Shown here piece after piece: positions 17,549 through 27,073 of a DNA stretch of 45,285 bases; position 1 is the stretch's first letter, and every line of letters starts with the position of its first letter. Below the pieces are notes generated by a model. That model ran no database searches and was not told where the DNA came from. It was given only the letters and a program-made list of their open reading frames with translations. Source of the stretch: Hyphomicrobiales bacterium. GTDB lineage: Bacteria > Pseudomonadota > Alphaproteobacteria > Rhizobiales > Xanthobacteraceae. The position numbers and the translations under genes were made by a program. The DNA is taken from NCBI GenBank assembly GCA_017305455.1, contig JAFKKO010000132.1:1-45285 (forward strand), read 5' to 3'.

Positions 17549-19956
17549 CTGCGTCATCAATGCTGCCGGATATCTCGCCGGAGCGCCGTCTGACCCGGCA
17601 CGGAGCGCTGGCGCTGATCGACGCCGATCTTGCGACGCTGATGCAGGCTGCCGCCGCGCGGCGCGATCTCGCGCATGGCGATCACGTCTCCTATTCGCGC
17701 AAGGTCTTCATTCCGTTGACCCAGCTTTGCCGCGACGTGTGCCACTACTGCACCTTCGCCCATCCGCCGCGCGCCGGCGAGAAGGCGTTCCTGTCGATCG
17801 ACGAGATGGTCGCGATCGCCGAAGCGGGCAAGGCGGCCGGCTGCAAGGAGGCGCTGTTCACGCTCGGCGACAAGCCCGAGCTGCGCTATCGCGTGGCGCG
17901 CGAGGAGCTTGAGGCGCTCGGCCATCCCACCACGCTGTCCTATCTGGCGGAAGCCGCGCGCGAGGTGTTCCGGCGCACCGGGCTGCTGCCTCATATCAAT
18001 CCCGGCCTGATGAGCGGCGAGGACATCGCGGCGCTGCGCCGGGTCTCGGTGTCGCAGGGCATCATGCTGGAGAGCGTGTCCGAGCGGCTGATGCAGAAGG
18101 GCGCCGCGCATCACGGCTCGCCCGACAAACAGCCGGCGGCGCGGATCGAGACCATCCGTCTTGCCGGCGAGCACGCCGTGCCGTTCACCTCCGGCATTCT
18201 GATCGGCATCGGCGAGACGCGCGAGGAGCGGATCGACTCGCTGCTGGCGCTGCGCGATCTCAACGATCTCTACGGTCACCTTCAGGAGGTGATCGTGCAG
18301 AACTTCCGGCCCAAGCCCGGCACGCGCATGGCGGATGCCGTCGCGCCCGATCTCGACGATCATCTGTGGACCATCGCCATCGCGCGGCTGCTCTTTGAGC
18401 CTGCGATGAACATTCAGGCGCCGCCGAACCTCAGCCCCGGCGCGCTCGGCCGTCTGGTCGCCGCCGGCATCAATGACTGGGGCGGAGTCTCGCCGGTGAC
18501 GCCCGATCACGTCAATCCCGAAGCGCCGTGGCCGCATCTGCGCGTGCTGGAAGCCGCGACCCGCGCCGCCGGCAAGAATCTGACCGAACGTCTCGCGATC
18601 TATCCGTCCTACGCGCAGTATCCCGTGCGCTGGATCGATCAGGGTCTGCGCAAGGCGGTGTACGATCTGGTCGATGGCGAGGGCGCGCCGCGCATCGATG
18701 ACTGGTGTCCGGGCAGCGTGACGGCATTGCCGGCGCGCGAGGCCGGTCTGCTCGACAAGGCACCGCATGTCGTCACGCCCTCGCGCATCGCGCCGGCGCT
18801 GGCCAAGGCGGAGCGCGGCATCGCGCTCGGCGAAAGCGAGATCGTGGAATTGTTCCGCGCACGCGGCGACGACTTCGCCGCGATCTGCCGCGCGGCGGAT
18901 GACCTGCGCCGCCAGATGAACGGCGACACCGTGAGCTATGTCGTCACGCGCAACATCAACTACACCAACATCTGCTCGTTCAAGTGCCAGTTCTGCGCCT
19001 TCTCGAAAGGCAAGATGAGCGAGAACCTGCGCGGCAAGCCCTACGATCTTGGCATGGACGAGATCACGCGGCGGGCGAGCGAGGCGTGGGCGCGCGGCGC
19101 CTCCGAAGTCTGCATGCAGGGCGGCATCCATCCGTCCTACACCGGCGAGAAATATCTGGAGATCTGCCGCGCGGTGAAAGCGGCGGTGCCGCAGATGCAT
19201 GTGCATGCGTTCTCGCCGCTCGAAATCCATCAGGGTGCGCAGACGCTCGGGGTGCCGGTCGGCGAATTCCTGTCGCGGCTCAAGGAGGCCGGGCTCGGCA
19301 CCTTGCCGGGGACGGCGGCGGAAATCCTCGACGACGAGGTGCGCGACACGCTGTGCCACGACAAGATTCGCACCGGCGAATGGCTGGCCGTGATGCGCGC
19401 CGCGCACCGGCTCGGCTTCCGTTCGACCTCGACCATCATGTTCGGACACATCGAGCGCTACGAGCACTGGGCGCGGCATCTGATCCGCATCCGCGATCTG
19501 CAGATCGAGACCGGCGGCTTCACCGAATTCGTGCCACTGCCTTTCGTGCACATGGAAGCGCCGATCTATCTCAAGGGTCGTTCGCGGCGCGGTCCGACGT
19601 TCCGCGAAGTGATCCTGATGCATGCGGTGGCGCGGCTGGTGCTGCATCCGCACATCCCGAATATTCAGGCGTCCTGGGTCAAGCTCGGCGCCGAAGGCGT
19701 GCGGCGTTGCCTGTCGGCCGGCGTCAACGATCTCGGTGGCACTCTGATGGATGAGACCATCTCGCGCTCGGCCGGCGCCTCGCACGGACAGGAGATGACG
19801 CCGCAGGCGATGGAGGCGATCATCTATGCCGCGGGCCGCGTGCCGCACCAGCGCACCACGCTTTACGGCACTGCGCCGGACGCCCTGCGGGACCGTTCGT
19901 TCGCCGCCGCTTCGGGCATCCGGCCGGCGTCGGCCCAGGCGGCGCCCTGTCACTAA
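17545..19956 (+). CDS. fbiC: Fo synthase, fused CofG-CofH (FbiC)
   Basis: Two-domain radical-SAM enzyme of 803 aa that makes the deazaflavin Fo from tyrosine and a ribityl-diaminouracil. The N-terminal CofG half carries its Fe-S cysteines as Cys62, Cys66 and Cys69 (LCRDVCHYCTF). The C-terminal CofH half has Cys477, Cys481 and Cys484 (ICSFKCQFCAFSKGK) and later CMQGGIHPSYTGEKY, HAFSPLEI and GTLPGTAAEILDDEVR. In archaea these are usually two proteins; the fusion is the actinobacterial arrangement. It is the last gene of the operon, and its ATG overlaps the cofC stop. Confidence 0.96.
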   Translation: MTASSMLPDISPERRLTRHGALALIDADLATLMQAAAARRDLAHGDHVSYSRKVFIPLTQLCRDVCHYCTFAHPPRAGEKAFLSIDEMVAIAEAGKAAGCKEALFTLGDKPELRYRVAREELEALGHPTTLSYLAEAAREVFRRTGLLPHINPGLMSGEDIAALRRVSVSQGIMLESVSERLMQKGAAHHGSPDKQPAARIETIRLAGEHAVPFTSGILIGIGETREERIDSLLALRDLNDLYGHLQEVIVQNFRPKPGTRMADAVAPDLDDHLWTIAIARLLFEPAMNIQAPPNLSPGALGRLVAAGINDWGGVSPVTPDHVNPEAPWPHLRVLEAATRAAGKNLTERLAIYPSYAQYPVRWIDQGLRKAVYDLVDGEGAPRIDDWCPGSVTALPAREAGLLDKAPHVVTPSRIAPALAKAERGIALGESEIVELFRARGDDFAAICRAADDLRRQMNGDTVSYVVTRNINYTNICSFKCQFCAFSKGKMSENLRGKPYDLGMDEITRRASEAWARGASEVCMQGGIHPSYTGEKYLEICRAVKAAVPQMHVHAFSPLEIHQGAQTLGVPVGEFLSRLKEAGLGTLPGTAAEILDDEVRDTLCHDKIRTGEWLAVMRAAHRLGFRSTSTIMFGHIERYEHWARHLIRIRDLQIETGGFTEFVPLPFVHMEAPIYLKGRSRRGPTFREVILMHAVARLVLHPHIPNIQASWVKLGAEGVRRCLSAGVNDLGGTLMDETISRSAGASHGQEMTPQAMEAIIYAAGRVPHQRTTLYGTAPDALRDRSFAAASGIRPASAQAAPCH

Positions 19957-19999
19957 AAGGCCGCGCGGGAAAACTCTCCACCGCCCGCTCGACATCCTA

Positions 20000-20019
20000 A
20001 GATACTAATGATAGTATCT
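20000..20019. promoter_or_regulatory. Operator palindrome upstream of the PLP-CoA-transferase-LLM operon
   Basis: Perfect 8-bp arms AGATACTA (20000-20007) and TAGTATCT (20012-20019) flank ATGA, the same spacer as at 13526. Imperfect pairing continues outward (TAAGA against TCTTA). The palindrome ends only 21 bp before the GTG start at 20041, so protein bound here should block transcription. Confidence 0.8.
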
Positions 20020-20022
20020 CTT

Positions 20023-20035
20023 AAGAGAGAGGGGG
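20023..20035 (+). promoter_or_regulatory. Ribosome binding site deciding the GTG start at 20041
   Basis: AAGAGAGAGGGGG ends five bases before GTG 20041. The longer in-frame start, ATG 20008, lies inside the operator palindrome and has no comparable binding site, so the GTG is preferred. Confidence 0.6.
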
Positions 20036-20040
20036 CTTGC

Positions 20041-21522
<1,482 letters not shown>

Positions 21523-21554
21523 CGAAAATTCGAACGAACAACGAGGGAAGCAAC

Positions 21555-22520
21555 GTGGAGCCCGGGAAGGTCCAACCTTATAAGGAGTTGCGCAGCCGGC
21601 TGGCACGCCGCGATCGCAGTCTGCGCGAAAAAGTGGTGACGCTGGAGCAGGCGGCATCGTTCGTCAGTGACGGCATGTCGGTCGGTATCGGCGGCTCGAC
21701 CATGTCGCGCACTCCGATGGCAATGATCTGGCAGCTGATCCGCGCCGGCAAGAAGGATCTGTCCTGCTCGCGCTGCATCATCTCGACCGATGGCGATCTG
21801 CTGTTCGGCTCGGGCGCGGCGAACCACATCGAGACGAGCTGGTTCGCGCAGGGCATCCTCTGGGGCCTGTCCAAGGTGATGCGCCATCATGTCGAGGGCG
21901 GCGCATGCCGCTACGACGAGTGGAGCCACATGGCGATGGGCATGCGCTATCGCGCCGGCGGCATGGGCGTTCCGTTCCTTCCGATCCGCTCGATGCTGGG
22001 CTCGGATGTCGCCACGCAGCGGCCCGAGGCCAAGGAGTTCGATTGCCCGTTCACCGGCGAGAAGCTGCTGCTGGTGCCGGCGCTCAATCCCGATGTCGCG
22101 CTGATCCACGTCCAGCGTTGCGATGCTTACGGCAACGCGCAGATGGACGGCCTGCAGTTCATGGACATCGACCTGGCGATGGCCGCCAATCGCGTGATCC
22201 TGACCACCGAGCGGATCGTCTCCAACGACCAGATCCGCCGCGCGCCCGACCAGACCAAGATCCCGTTCTTCTGCGTCGATGCGGTGGTCGAGGTGCCTTA
22301 CGGCTCGGCGCCGCATGAGTGCTTCGGCGTCTATGAGCCGATGATGCAGCACATGGAAAAGTATGTCGCGCAGGTCAACGGCGATCCGGTCGGCGGCATG
22401 AAGAAGTATCTCGACGACTACGTCTACGGGCCGAAGTCGTGGAACGAATTCCTGTCGATGATCGGTGTCGAGGAGATCGTGACCGCAAGCCGTCGTGGCC
22501 GGAGCATTTTCGATGACTGA
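21555..22520 (+). CDS. CoA-transferase family I, alpha subunit (GctA/IpdA-like)
   Basis: Protein of 321 aa from the type I CoA-transferase family: EKVVTLEQAASFVSDGMSVGIGGSTMSRTPMAMIWQLIRAG at the N-terminus, then DLLFGSGAANHIETSW, GMGVPFLPIRSMLGSDV and NPDVALIHVQRCDAYGNAQMDG. The start is GTG 21555, behind GAGGGAAG. It resembles the alpha subunits of glutaconate CoA-transferase and of IpdAB ring-opening hydrolases from steroid catabolism. It overlaps the beta gene by eight bases. It probably loads CoA onto a carboxylic or dicarboxylic acid formed late in the pathway. Confidence 0.88.
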   Translation: MEPGKVQPYKELRSRLARRDRSLREKVVTLEQAASFVSDGMSVGIGGSTMSRTPMAMIWQLIRAGKKDLSCSRCIISTDGDLLFGSGAANHIETSWFAQGILWGLSKVMRHHVEGGACRYDEWSHMAMGMRYRAGGMGVPFLPIRSMLGSDVATQRPEAKEFDCPFTGEKLLLVPALNPDVALIHVQRCDAYGNAQMDGLQFMDIDLAMAANRVILTTERIVSNDQIRRAPDQTKIPFFCVDAVVEVPYGSAPHECFGVYEPMMQHMEKYVAQVNGDPVGGMKKYLDDYVYGPKSWNEFLSMIGVEEIVTASRRGRSIFDD

Positions 22521-23283
22521 AGCACCTACCTACACCGCATCCGAGATCATCACGATCCTGAGCTCGCGGCAGCTCAAGGACGGGCAGATCGTGTTCGCCG
22601 GCATCGGCACGCCGCTGCTGGCGGCGACGCTGGCGCAGCGCATGCATTGTCCCGGTCTCACCATCCTGTTCGAGGGCGGCGTGGTCGGCGCCTTCGTCGA
22701 GCCGGGCAAGCTGCCGCCGTCCACCAACGACCAGCGTTGCACCAAGCGCGCCAACATGGTGCTCGGCAGCGCCGACGTGCTGCTGCTGTTGCAGCGCGGC
22801 TATGTCGATGTCGGCTTCATGGGCGGCGCGCAGATCGACCGCTACGGCAACCTGAACTCCTCCTACATCGGCGATCCGGCCAAGCCCAAGACCCGCTTGC
22901 CGGGCACCGGCGGCGGCAACGACATCTCGAGCCTCACCAACATGATCGTTGCAATGAAGCACGAGAAGCGGCGCTTCGTGGAGAAGGTCGATTTCATCAC
23001 CAGCCCGGGCTTCATTCGCGGCGGCAACAGCCGCGCCGAGAGCGGGCTGCCGGCCGGCGGCATGTTCCGCGTCATCACCGAGCTTGCGGTGTTCTCCTTC
23101 GACGACAAGAGCCGCGAGATGAAGGTGCTGGCGCTCAATCCCGGAGTGACGCGGGAGGAGCTGCAGGACAACACCGGCTTCGATCTTGCGTTCGATAATG
23201 ACGTCAGCGTCACCGAACCGCCATCCATCCAGGAACTGACCACGCTCAGGATGCTCGACCCTGACCGTCTTTTCATTGCGTAA
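22513..23283 (+). CDS. CoA-transferase family I, beta subunit (GctB/IpdB-like)
   Basis: Protein of 256 aa. FEGGVVGAFVEPGKLPPS carries Glu54, which corresponds to the catalytic Glu of glutaconate CoA-transferase beta subunits (also Glu54 in the Acidaminococcus enzyme, from memory). The segments GYVDVGFMGGAQIDRYGNLNSS and LPGTGGGNDISSL follow. Its presence argues for true CoA-transfer rather than the IpdB-type hydrolase. ATG 22513 is preferred over the upstream GTG 22495 because it gives the usual N-terminus. Confidence 0.88.
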   Translation: MTEAPTYTASEIITILSSRQLKDGQIVFAGIGTPLLAATLAQRMHCPGLTILFEGGVVGAFVEPGKLPPSTNDQRCTKRANMVLGSADVLLLLQRGYVDVGFMGGAQIDRYGNLNSSYIGDPAKPKTRLPGTGGGNDISSLTNMIVAMKHEKRRFVEKVDFITSPGFIRGGNSRAESGLPAGGMFRVITELAVFSFDDKSREMKVLALNPGVTREELQDNTGFDLAFDNDVSVTEPPSIQELTTLRMLDPDRLFIA

Positions 23284-23301
23284 TTCAAGGGGAGAACAAC
23301 A

Positions 23302-24267
23302 ATGACAATACTCTCGAACACGTTCGGCATCGCCGCGCGCAATTTCGTCGCCTACCCGAACATGCCGGACGCGAAGGGACTGGTGGAGTACGGCGTGCGC
23401 GCCGAGGAACTCGGCTATGATTCGCTGTGGGTCTGGGACCACATGCTGCTGGGCGTCGATCCGAACTTCCCGATCCTGGACTCGCTGACCACGCTGACGG
23501 CGATCGCCGCGCGCACCTCCAAGATCAAGCTCGGCACCGGCATTCTGGTGCTGCCGCTGCGCAACCCGGTCGCGCTCGCCAAGCAGCTTTCGAGCATGGA
23601 CCAGCTTTCCGGCGGACGCCTGGTCATGGGTATGGCGTCGGGCTGGTACAAGCGCGAATTCGATGCCATGGGCATTCCGTTCGAGAAGCGCGGCAAGCTG
23701 ATGGACGAGAATCTGGAAATCCTCAACCGGCTCTGGTCCGAGCACTTGGTTGACGGCAAGTACATGCAGCACAACATCTCCGCCGCCGTGATGTATCCCA
23801 AGCCGGTGCAGAAGCCGGGCATTCCGATCCTGATCGGCGGCTATGTCGACAGGGTTCTGCAGCGCGCCGCCACCGTCGGCGATGGCTGGCTGACCTATTT
23901 CTACACCCCCGAGGCGTTCACGAAATCGTGGACGAAAATCCGTAACTTCGCCAAGGAAGGCGGCAAGGATCCGGACAAGCTGTTGAACGGCTCGCAATTG
24001 CCGATCATGATCGGCAAGTCGAAGGACGCGGTGAAGGCCGACATGCTCGACTGGCTCAACAAGGAATGGGACTTCCCCGAGAACAGCGACTGCTCGCGCG
24101 AAGCGGCGGTGATGGGCTCGGTCGACGAGTGCGTCGAACAGCTCAAGGCGCATATCGACGCAGGCGTGCAGAAGATCATTTTCGTGCCTTACAAGTATCA
24201 GATGGATCAGGTCGAGCTGATCGCGAAGGAAGTCATTCCGCAGCTTCGGGCCTACAAGAAGAAGTAA
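23302..24267 (+). CDS. LLM-class F420-dependent oxidoreductase
   Basis: Luciferase-like TIM-barrel oxidoreductase of 321 aa. Typical blocks are AEELGYDSLWVWDHMLLG, LTAIAARTSKIKLGTGILVLPLRNPVALAKQLSSMDQLSGGRLVMGMASGW (given here as landmarks in order, residues about 65-115), EKRGKLMDENLEIL and PILIGGYVDRVLQRAATVGDGWL. LLM proteins use either FMN or F420. The F420 choice is supported by the complete F420 pathway and F420 reductase under a matching operator, and by the conserved KLGTGI region. It probably transfers hydride from F420H2 to the pathway substrate, or oxidises an alcohol or amine with F420. The RBS AAGGGGAGAAC precedes the ATG. Confidence 0.85.
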   Translation: MTILSNTFGIAARNFVAYPNMPDAKGLVEYGVRAEELGYDSLWVWDHMLLGVDPNFPILDSLTTLTAIAARTSKIKLGTGILVLPLRNPVALAKQLSSMDQLSGGRLVMGMASGWYKREFDAMGIPFEKRGKLMDENLEILNRLWSEHLVDGKYMQHNISAAVMYPKPVQKPGIPILIGGYVDRVLQRAATVGDGWLTYFYTPEAFTKSWTKIRNFAKEGGKDPDKLLNGSQLPIMIGKSKDAVKADMLDWLNKEWDFPENSDCSREAAVMGSVDECVEQLKAHIDAGVQKIIFVPYKYQMDQVELIAKEVIPQLRAYKKK

Positions 24268-24290
24268 CCGCACATTTTCCGGTGCCGGCG

Positions 24291-25658
24291 ATGATCAGCG
24301 TTTTTGACGTTTTCAAAGTCGGCATCGGCCCTTCGTCGTCGCATACGACCGCGCCGATGAAGGCCGCTGCCGCGTTCGTGGCGGGGTTCAATGAAGAGGA
24401 TCGCGCCCGGATCAAAAACCTGCGCGCGGTCCTGCTCGGCTCGCTGGCCTGGACCGGCCGGGGCCATGCCACCGACAAGGCGATCGTTCTCGGCCTGTCG
24501 GGGCGATTGCCGGACACCCTCGATCCCGATCAGGCGGACGCAATCGTCGCCACCATCGCGCGGACGCACCAGCTGAGGTTGCCGGCCGGCGAGACCATCG
24601 CTTTCGATCCGGCGCGCGATATCGTGTTCGATTTTGACACCGTGCCGCCGTCCCATCCCAACACCATGCGGTTTATCGCGCTGGATGCCGAGGGCGCCAC
24701 GCTGCGCGAGGAAGCCTGGTACTCGCTGGGTGGCGGTTTCATCCATCGGGAAGGCGATGATCCGGCGGCGCAGACCTCCGGCGCCGCGGTGCCGTTTCCC
24801 TTTGCCAGCGCGGCGGAACTGATCGCGCTGTCCGACCGCACCGGCCTGTCGATCGCCGAGATCGTGCTCGCCAATGAATGCGCGCAGGCCACTCGCGACA
24901 GCGTGCTGGCGCGGCTCGACGCTATTGTCGATGTGATGTTCGAGTGCATCGAGCGCGGTCTGCGCGCCGAAGGCGAACTTCCCGGTGGGCTGAAGGTGAA
25001 GCGGCGAGCCCGCGCGCTGAAGGCAAGGTATGATGCGTTGCGCCAGCGCAACGCCGGATGGTCGATCGAGGCGATGGACCTCGTCAGCCTGTTCGCCATC
25101 GCCGTGAATGAGGAAAATGCCGCCGGCGGCCGCGTGGTGACGGCGCCGACCAATGGAGCCGCAGGGGTGATCCCCGCGGTGCTGCGTTATTATCGCGATC
25201 ATTGCCCCGGCGCATCGGATGAGGGCCTGCGGACGTTCCTGCTGACGGCGGCCGCGATCGGCATGCTGTTCAAGATGAACGGCTCGATTTCCGGTGCCGA
25301 GGTCGGATGTCAGGGCGAGGTAGGGGTGGCCTGTTCGATGGCGGCGGCGGGACTGACCGCGGCGCTCGGCGGCTCCAGCCGGCAGATCGAAAACGCCGCC
25401 GAAATAGGCATGGAGCACCATCTCGGGATGACCTGCGATCCCGTTGGCGGGCTTGTGCAAATTCCCTGTATCGAGCGCAATGCGTTCGGCGCGGTGAAGG
25501 CCATCAACGCAACATCCCTTGCGCAAAGCGGCGATGGCTCGCACCATGTCACGCTTGATCAGGTGATCAAGACAATGATGGAAACCGGCGCGGACATGCA
25601 GGCAAAATACAAGGAGACATCGCGCGGCGGGCTGGCAGTAAACGTGCCGAATTGCTGA
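24291..25658 (+). CDS. sdaA: L-serine dehydratase, iron-sulphur type (single chain)
   Basis: Oxygen-sensitive 4Fe-4S enzyme of 455 aa that converts L-serine to pyruvate and ammonia. The N-terminal beta domain opens SVFDVFKVGIGPSSSHTTAPMKAA. The alpha domain shows APTNGAAGVIPAVLRYY, GSISGAEVGCQGEVGVACSMAAAGL and GMTCDPVGGLVQIPCIERNAF, which includes the cluster cysteines. It is last in the operon, 23 bp after the LLM gene. A dedicated copy here suggests that the pathway yields serine or a serine-like beta-hydroxy amino acid. The family also contains enzymes for other substrates, so serine itself is likely but not certain. Confidence 0.9.
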   Translation: MISVFDVFKVGIGPSSSHTTAPMKAAAAFVAGFNEEDRARIKNLRAVLLGSLAWTGRGHATDKAIVLGLSGRLPDTLDPDQADAIVATIARTHQLRLPAGETIAFDPARDIVFDFDTVPPSHPNTMRFIALDAEGATLREEAWYSLGGGFIHREGDDPAAQTSGAAVPFPFASAAELIALSDRTGLSIAEIVLANECAQATRDSVLARLDAIVDVMFECIERGLRAEGELPGGLKVKRRARALKARYDALRQRNAGWSIEAMDLVSLFAIAVNEENAAGGRVVTAPTNGAAGVIPAVLRYYRDHCPGASDEGLRTFLLTAAAIGMLFKMNGSISGAEVGCQGEVGVACSMAAAGLTAALGGSSRQIENAAEIGMEHHLGMTCDPVGGLVQIPCIERNAFGAVKAINATSLAQSGDGSHHVTLDQVIKTMMETGADMQAKYKETSRGGLAVNVPNC

Positions 25659-25680
25659 GCCCGGCATCTTTTCGCTTTAC

Positions 25681-25713
25681 GAATGATATTCTATCATTCT
25701 AAAGTTAGTATGA
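25681..25713. promoter_or_regulatory. Overlapping palindromes / operator upstream of the ABC transporter operon
   Basis: Two palindromes overlap. GAATGATA (25681-25688) and TATCATTC (25692-25699) are exact reverse complements around TTC. TCATTCTA (25694-25701) and TAGTATGA (25706-25713) match in seven of eight positions around AAGT, in the same CTA-N4-TAG layout as the other island operators. The second lies 101 bp before the start of the binding-protein gene. Confidence 0.65.
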
Positions 25714-25814
25714 CTTAAGGTAATGTCAGATCAGTTTCTCAGGAATCAACGCTGACCGGAAGAAGTTGGCACAGTGCTTGCCCAGCGCATACGAACAAAT
25801 TGGAGGAGGCTTCA

Positions 25815-26978
25815 ATGAGCCCGCGTATCGATAACATGATTAAACTGTTTCTTCCTTTGGCTTTTGCTGCAGGTTTTGCCACGCAGGCATCCGCGCAGAC
25901 GATCAAGATCGGCGTCAACGAGCCGCTGACCGGACCGTTCGCGGCCTCCGGCACCTACGTCGTCAACGGCGCGAAAATCGCCGCCGACGAGATCAACGCC
26001 AAGGGCGGCGTGCTCGGCAAGAAGATCGAGCTCGTGATCGAGGACAACAAGAGCAATCCGACCGAAGCCGCGGCGGTTGCCGAGAAACTGATCACCGGCG
26101 ACAAGGTGCCGGTGATGATGGGCGCCTGGGGCTCCAGCCTGACCCTCGCGGTGATGCCGAAGCTGATGGAATACAAGGTGCCGATGGTGGTCGAGACCTC
26201 GTCGTCCGGCAAGATCACCACCAGCGGCAATCCCTACATCTTCCGCATTTCGCCGCCTTCGGCGATCGAGGCGGACGCCTTCCAGCCGATGCTGCCGAAG
26301 CTCGGCATCAAGAAGGCCGACTTCCTGGTCATCAACAATGACTGGGGTCGCGGCGCCTCCGCCGACTTCGGCAAGGTGCTGAAGGACAACGGCGTTGGGG
26401 TCGGTCTTGTCGAGATCATGGATCAGTCGGCTCAGGACATGACCGCGCAGCTTTCCAAGATCAAGGCATCGGACGCCGATACCCTGATCGTGACCACCGC
26501 GGTCGAACAATTGACGCTGGTGCTGAAGCAGGCTCACGCGCTCGGACTCAAGAAGCAGATCATCACCACCGGCGCGTCGCAGAACCCGGATCAGCTCATC
26601 GAGCAGGCCGGCGTCGCCGCCAACAATTCGATGCATCTGACCACGTTCCTGCCCTGGCTGCCGGACGACACTCCGAATCCGGCTGCGACGAAGTATTTCG
26701 TCAGCGAGTGGCAGAAGCGCGGCTTCAACTTCGCCGGCACCACCGAAAGCTTCCGCGGCTATGACGGCATCCGCACCATCGTCGCGGGCATCGAGAAGGC
26801 CGGCAAGGCGGAGCCTGCCGCCATCACCGAGGCGCTGTGGACTGTCGACGTCAAGGGCCTGAACGGCACCGTGAAGTTCGAGAAGACCGGTCCTGCGGGC
26901 AAGGAGAGCGCGCAGAGCAAGCCGAACGTCTATCTGGTCAAGATCGTCGACGGCAAGGTCACGCATCCGAAGCTCTGA
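25815..26978 (+). CDS. Branched-chain-amino-acid-type ABC transporter binding protein
   Basis: Periplasmic solute-binding protein of 387 aa (Peripla_BP_6 / LivJ-like). The signal peptide (about residues 1-28) ends in FATQASA before QTIKIGVNEPLTGPFAASG; the mature start and ARGC-like ligand cleft pattern are standard. Start ATG 25815 has a strong GGAGGAGG site at 25802-25809; Met 8 is a possible alternative. It heads an SBP-permease-permease-ATPase-ATPase operon under an island-type operator, so the ligand is probably the pathway substrate or a related amino or organic acid rather than leucine. Confidence 0.92.
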   Translation: MSPRIDNMIKLFLPLAFAAGFATQASAQTIKIGVNEPLTGPFAASGTYVVNGAKIAADEINAKGGVLGKKIELVIEDNKSNPTEAAAVAEKLITGDKVPVMMGAWGSSLTLAVMPKLMEYKVPMVVETSSSGKITTSGNPYIFRISPPSAIEADAFQPMLPKLGIKKADFLVINNDWGRGASADFGKVLKDNGVGVGLVEIMDQSAQDMTAQLSKIKASDADTLIVTTAVEQLTLVLKQAHALGLKKQIITTGASQNPDQLIEQAGVAANNSMHLTTFLPWLPDDTPNPAATKYFVSEWQKRGFNFAGTTESFRGYDGIRTIVAGIEKAGKAEPAAITEALWTVDVKGLNGTVKFEKTGPAGKESAQSKPNVYLVKIVDGKVTHPKL

Positions 26979-26983
26979 AGGCT

Positions 26984-27016
26984 GCAGGCGGACGCCGCGC
27001 GCCGGCGTCCGCCTGC
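26984..27016 (+). other. Strong intercistronic hairpin between binding protein and permease genes
   Basis: Arms of 13 bp (26984-26996, GCAGGCGGACGCC, and 27004-27016, GGCGTCCGCCTGC) pair perfectly around a 7-nt loop just after the stop codon. No T-run follows directly. Such hairpins often stabilise the upstream message and lower readthrough, so that more binding protein than permease is made. Confidence 0.65.
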
Positions 27017-27073
27017 CTGCTTTCGGCAAGGGCCTTCGACCCGCCAGACCCCTCAAAAAGCTTCGTGGACGGA

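Noticed and set aside
17557-19995. 812-codon minus-strand open frame opposite fbiC
   Set aside because: It is an antisense by-product of high GC codon use; the plus strand encodes a clear two-domain Fo synthase with all Fe-S cysteines.
20008-20040. Upstream ATG start for the PLP enzyme
   Set aside because: It lies inside the operator palindrome and lacks a ribosome site; GTG 20041 follows a strong purine-rich site.
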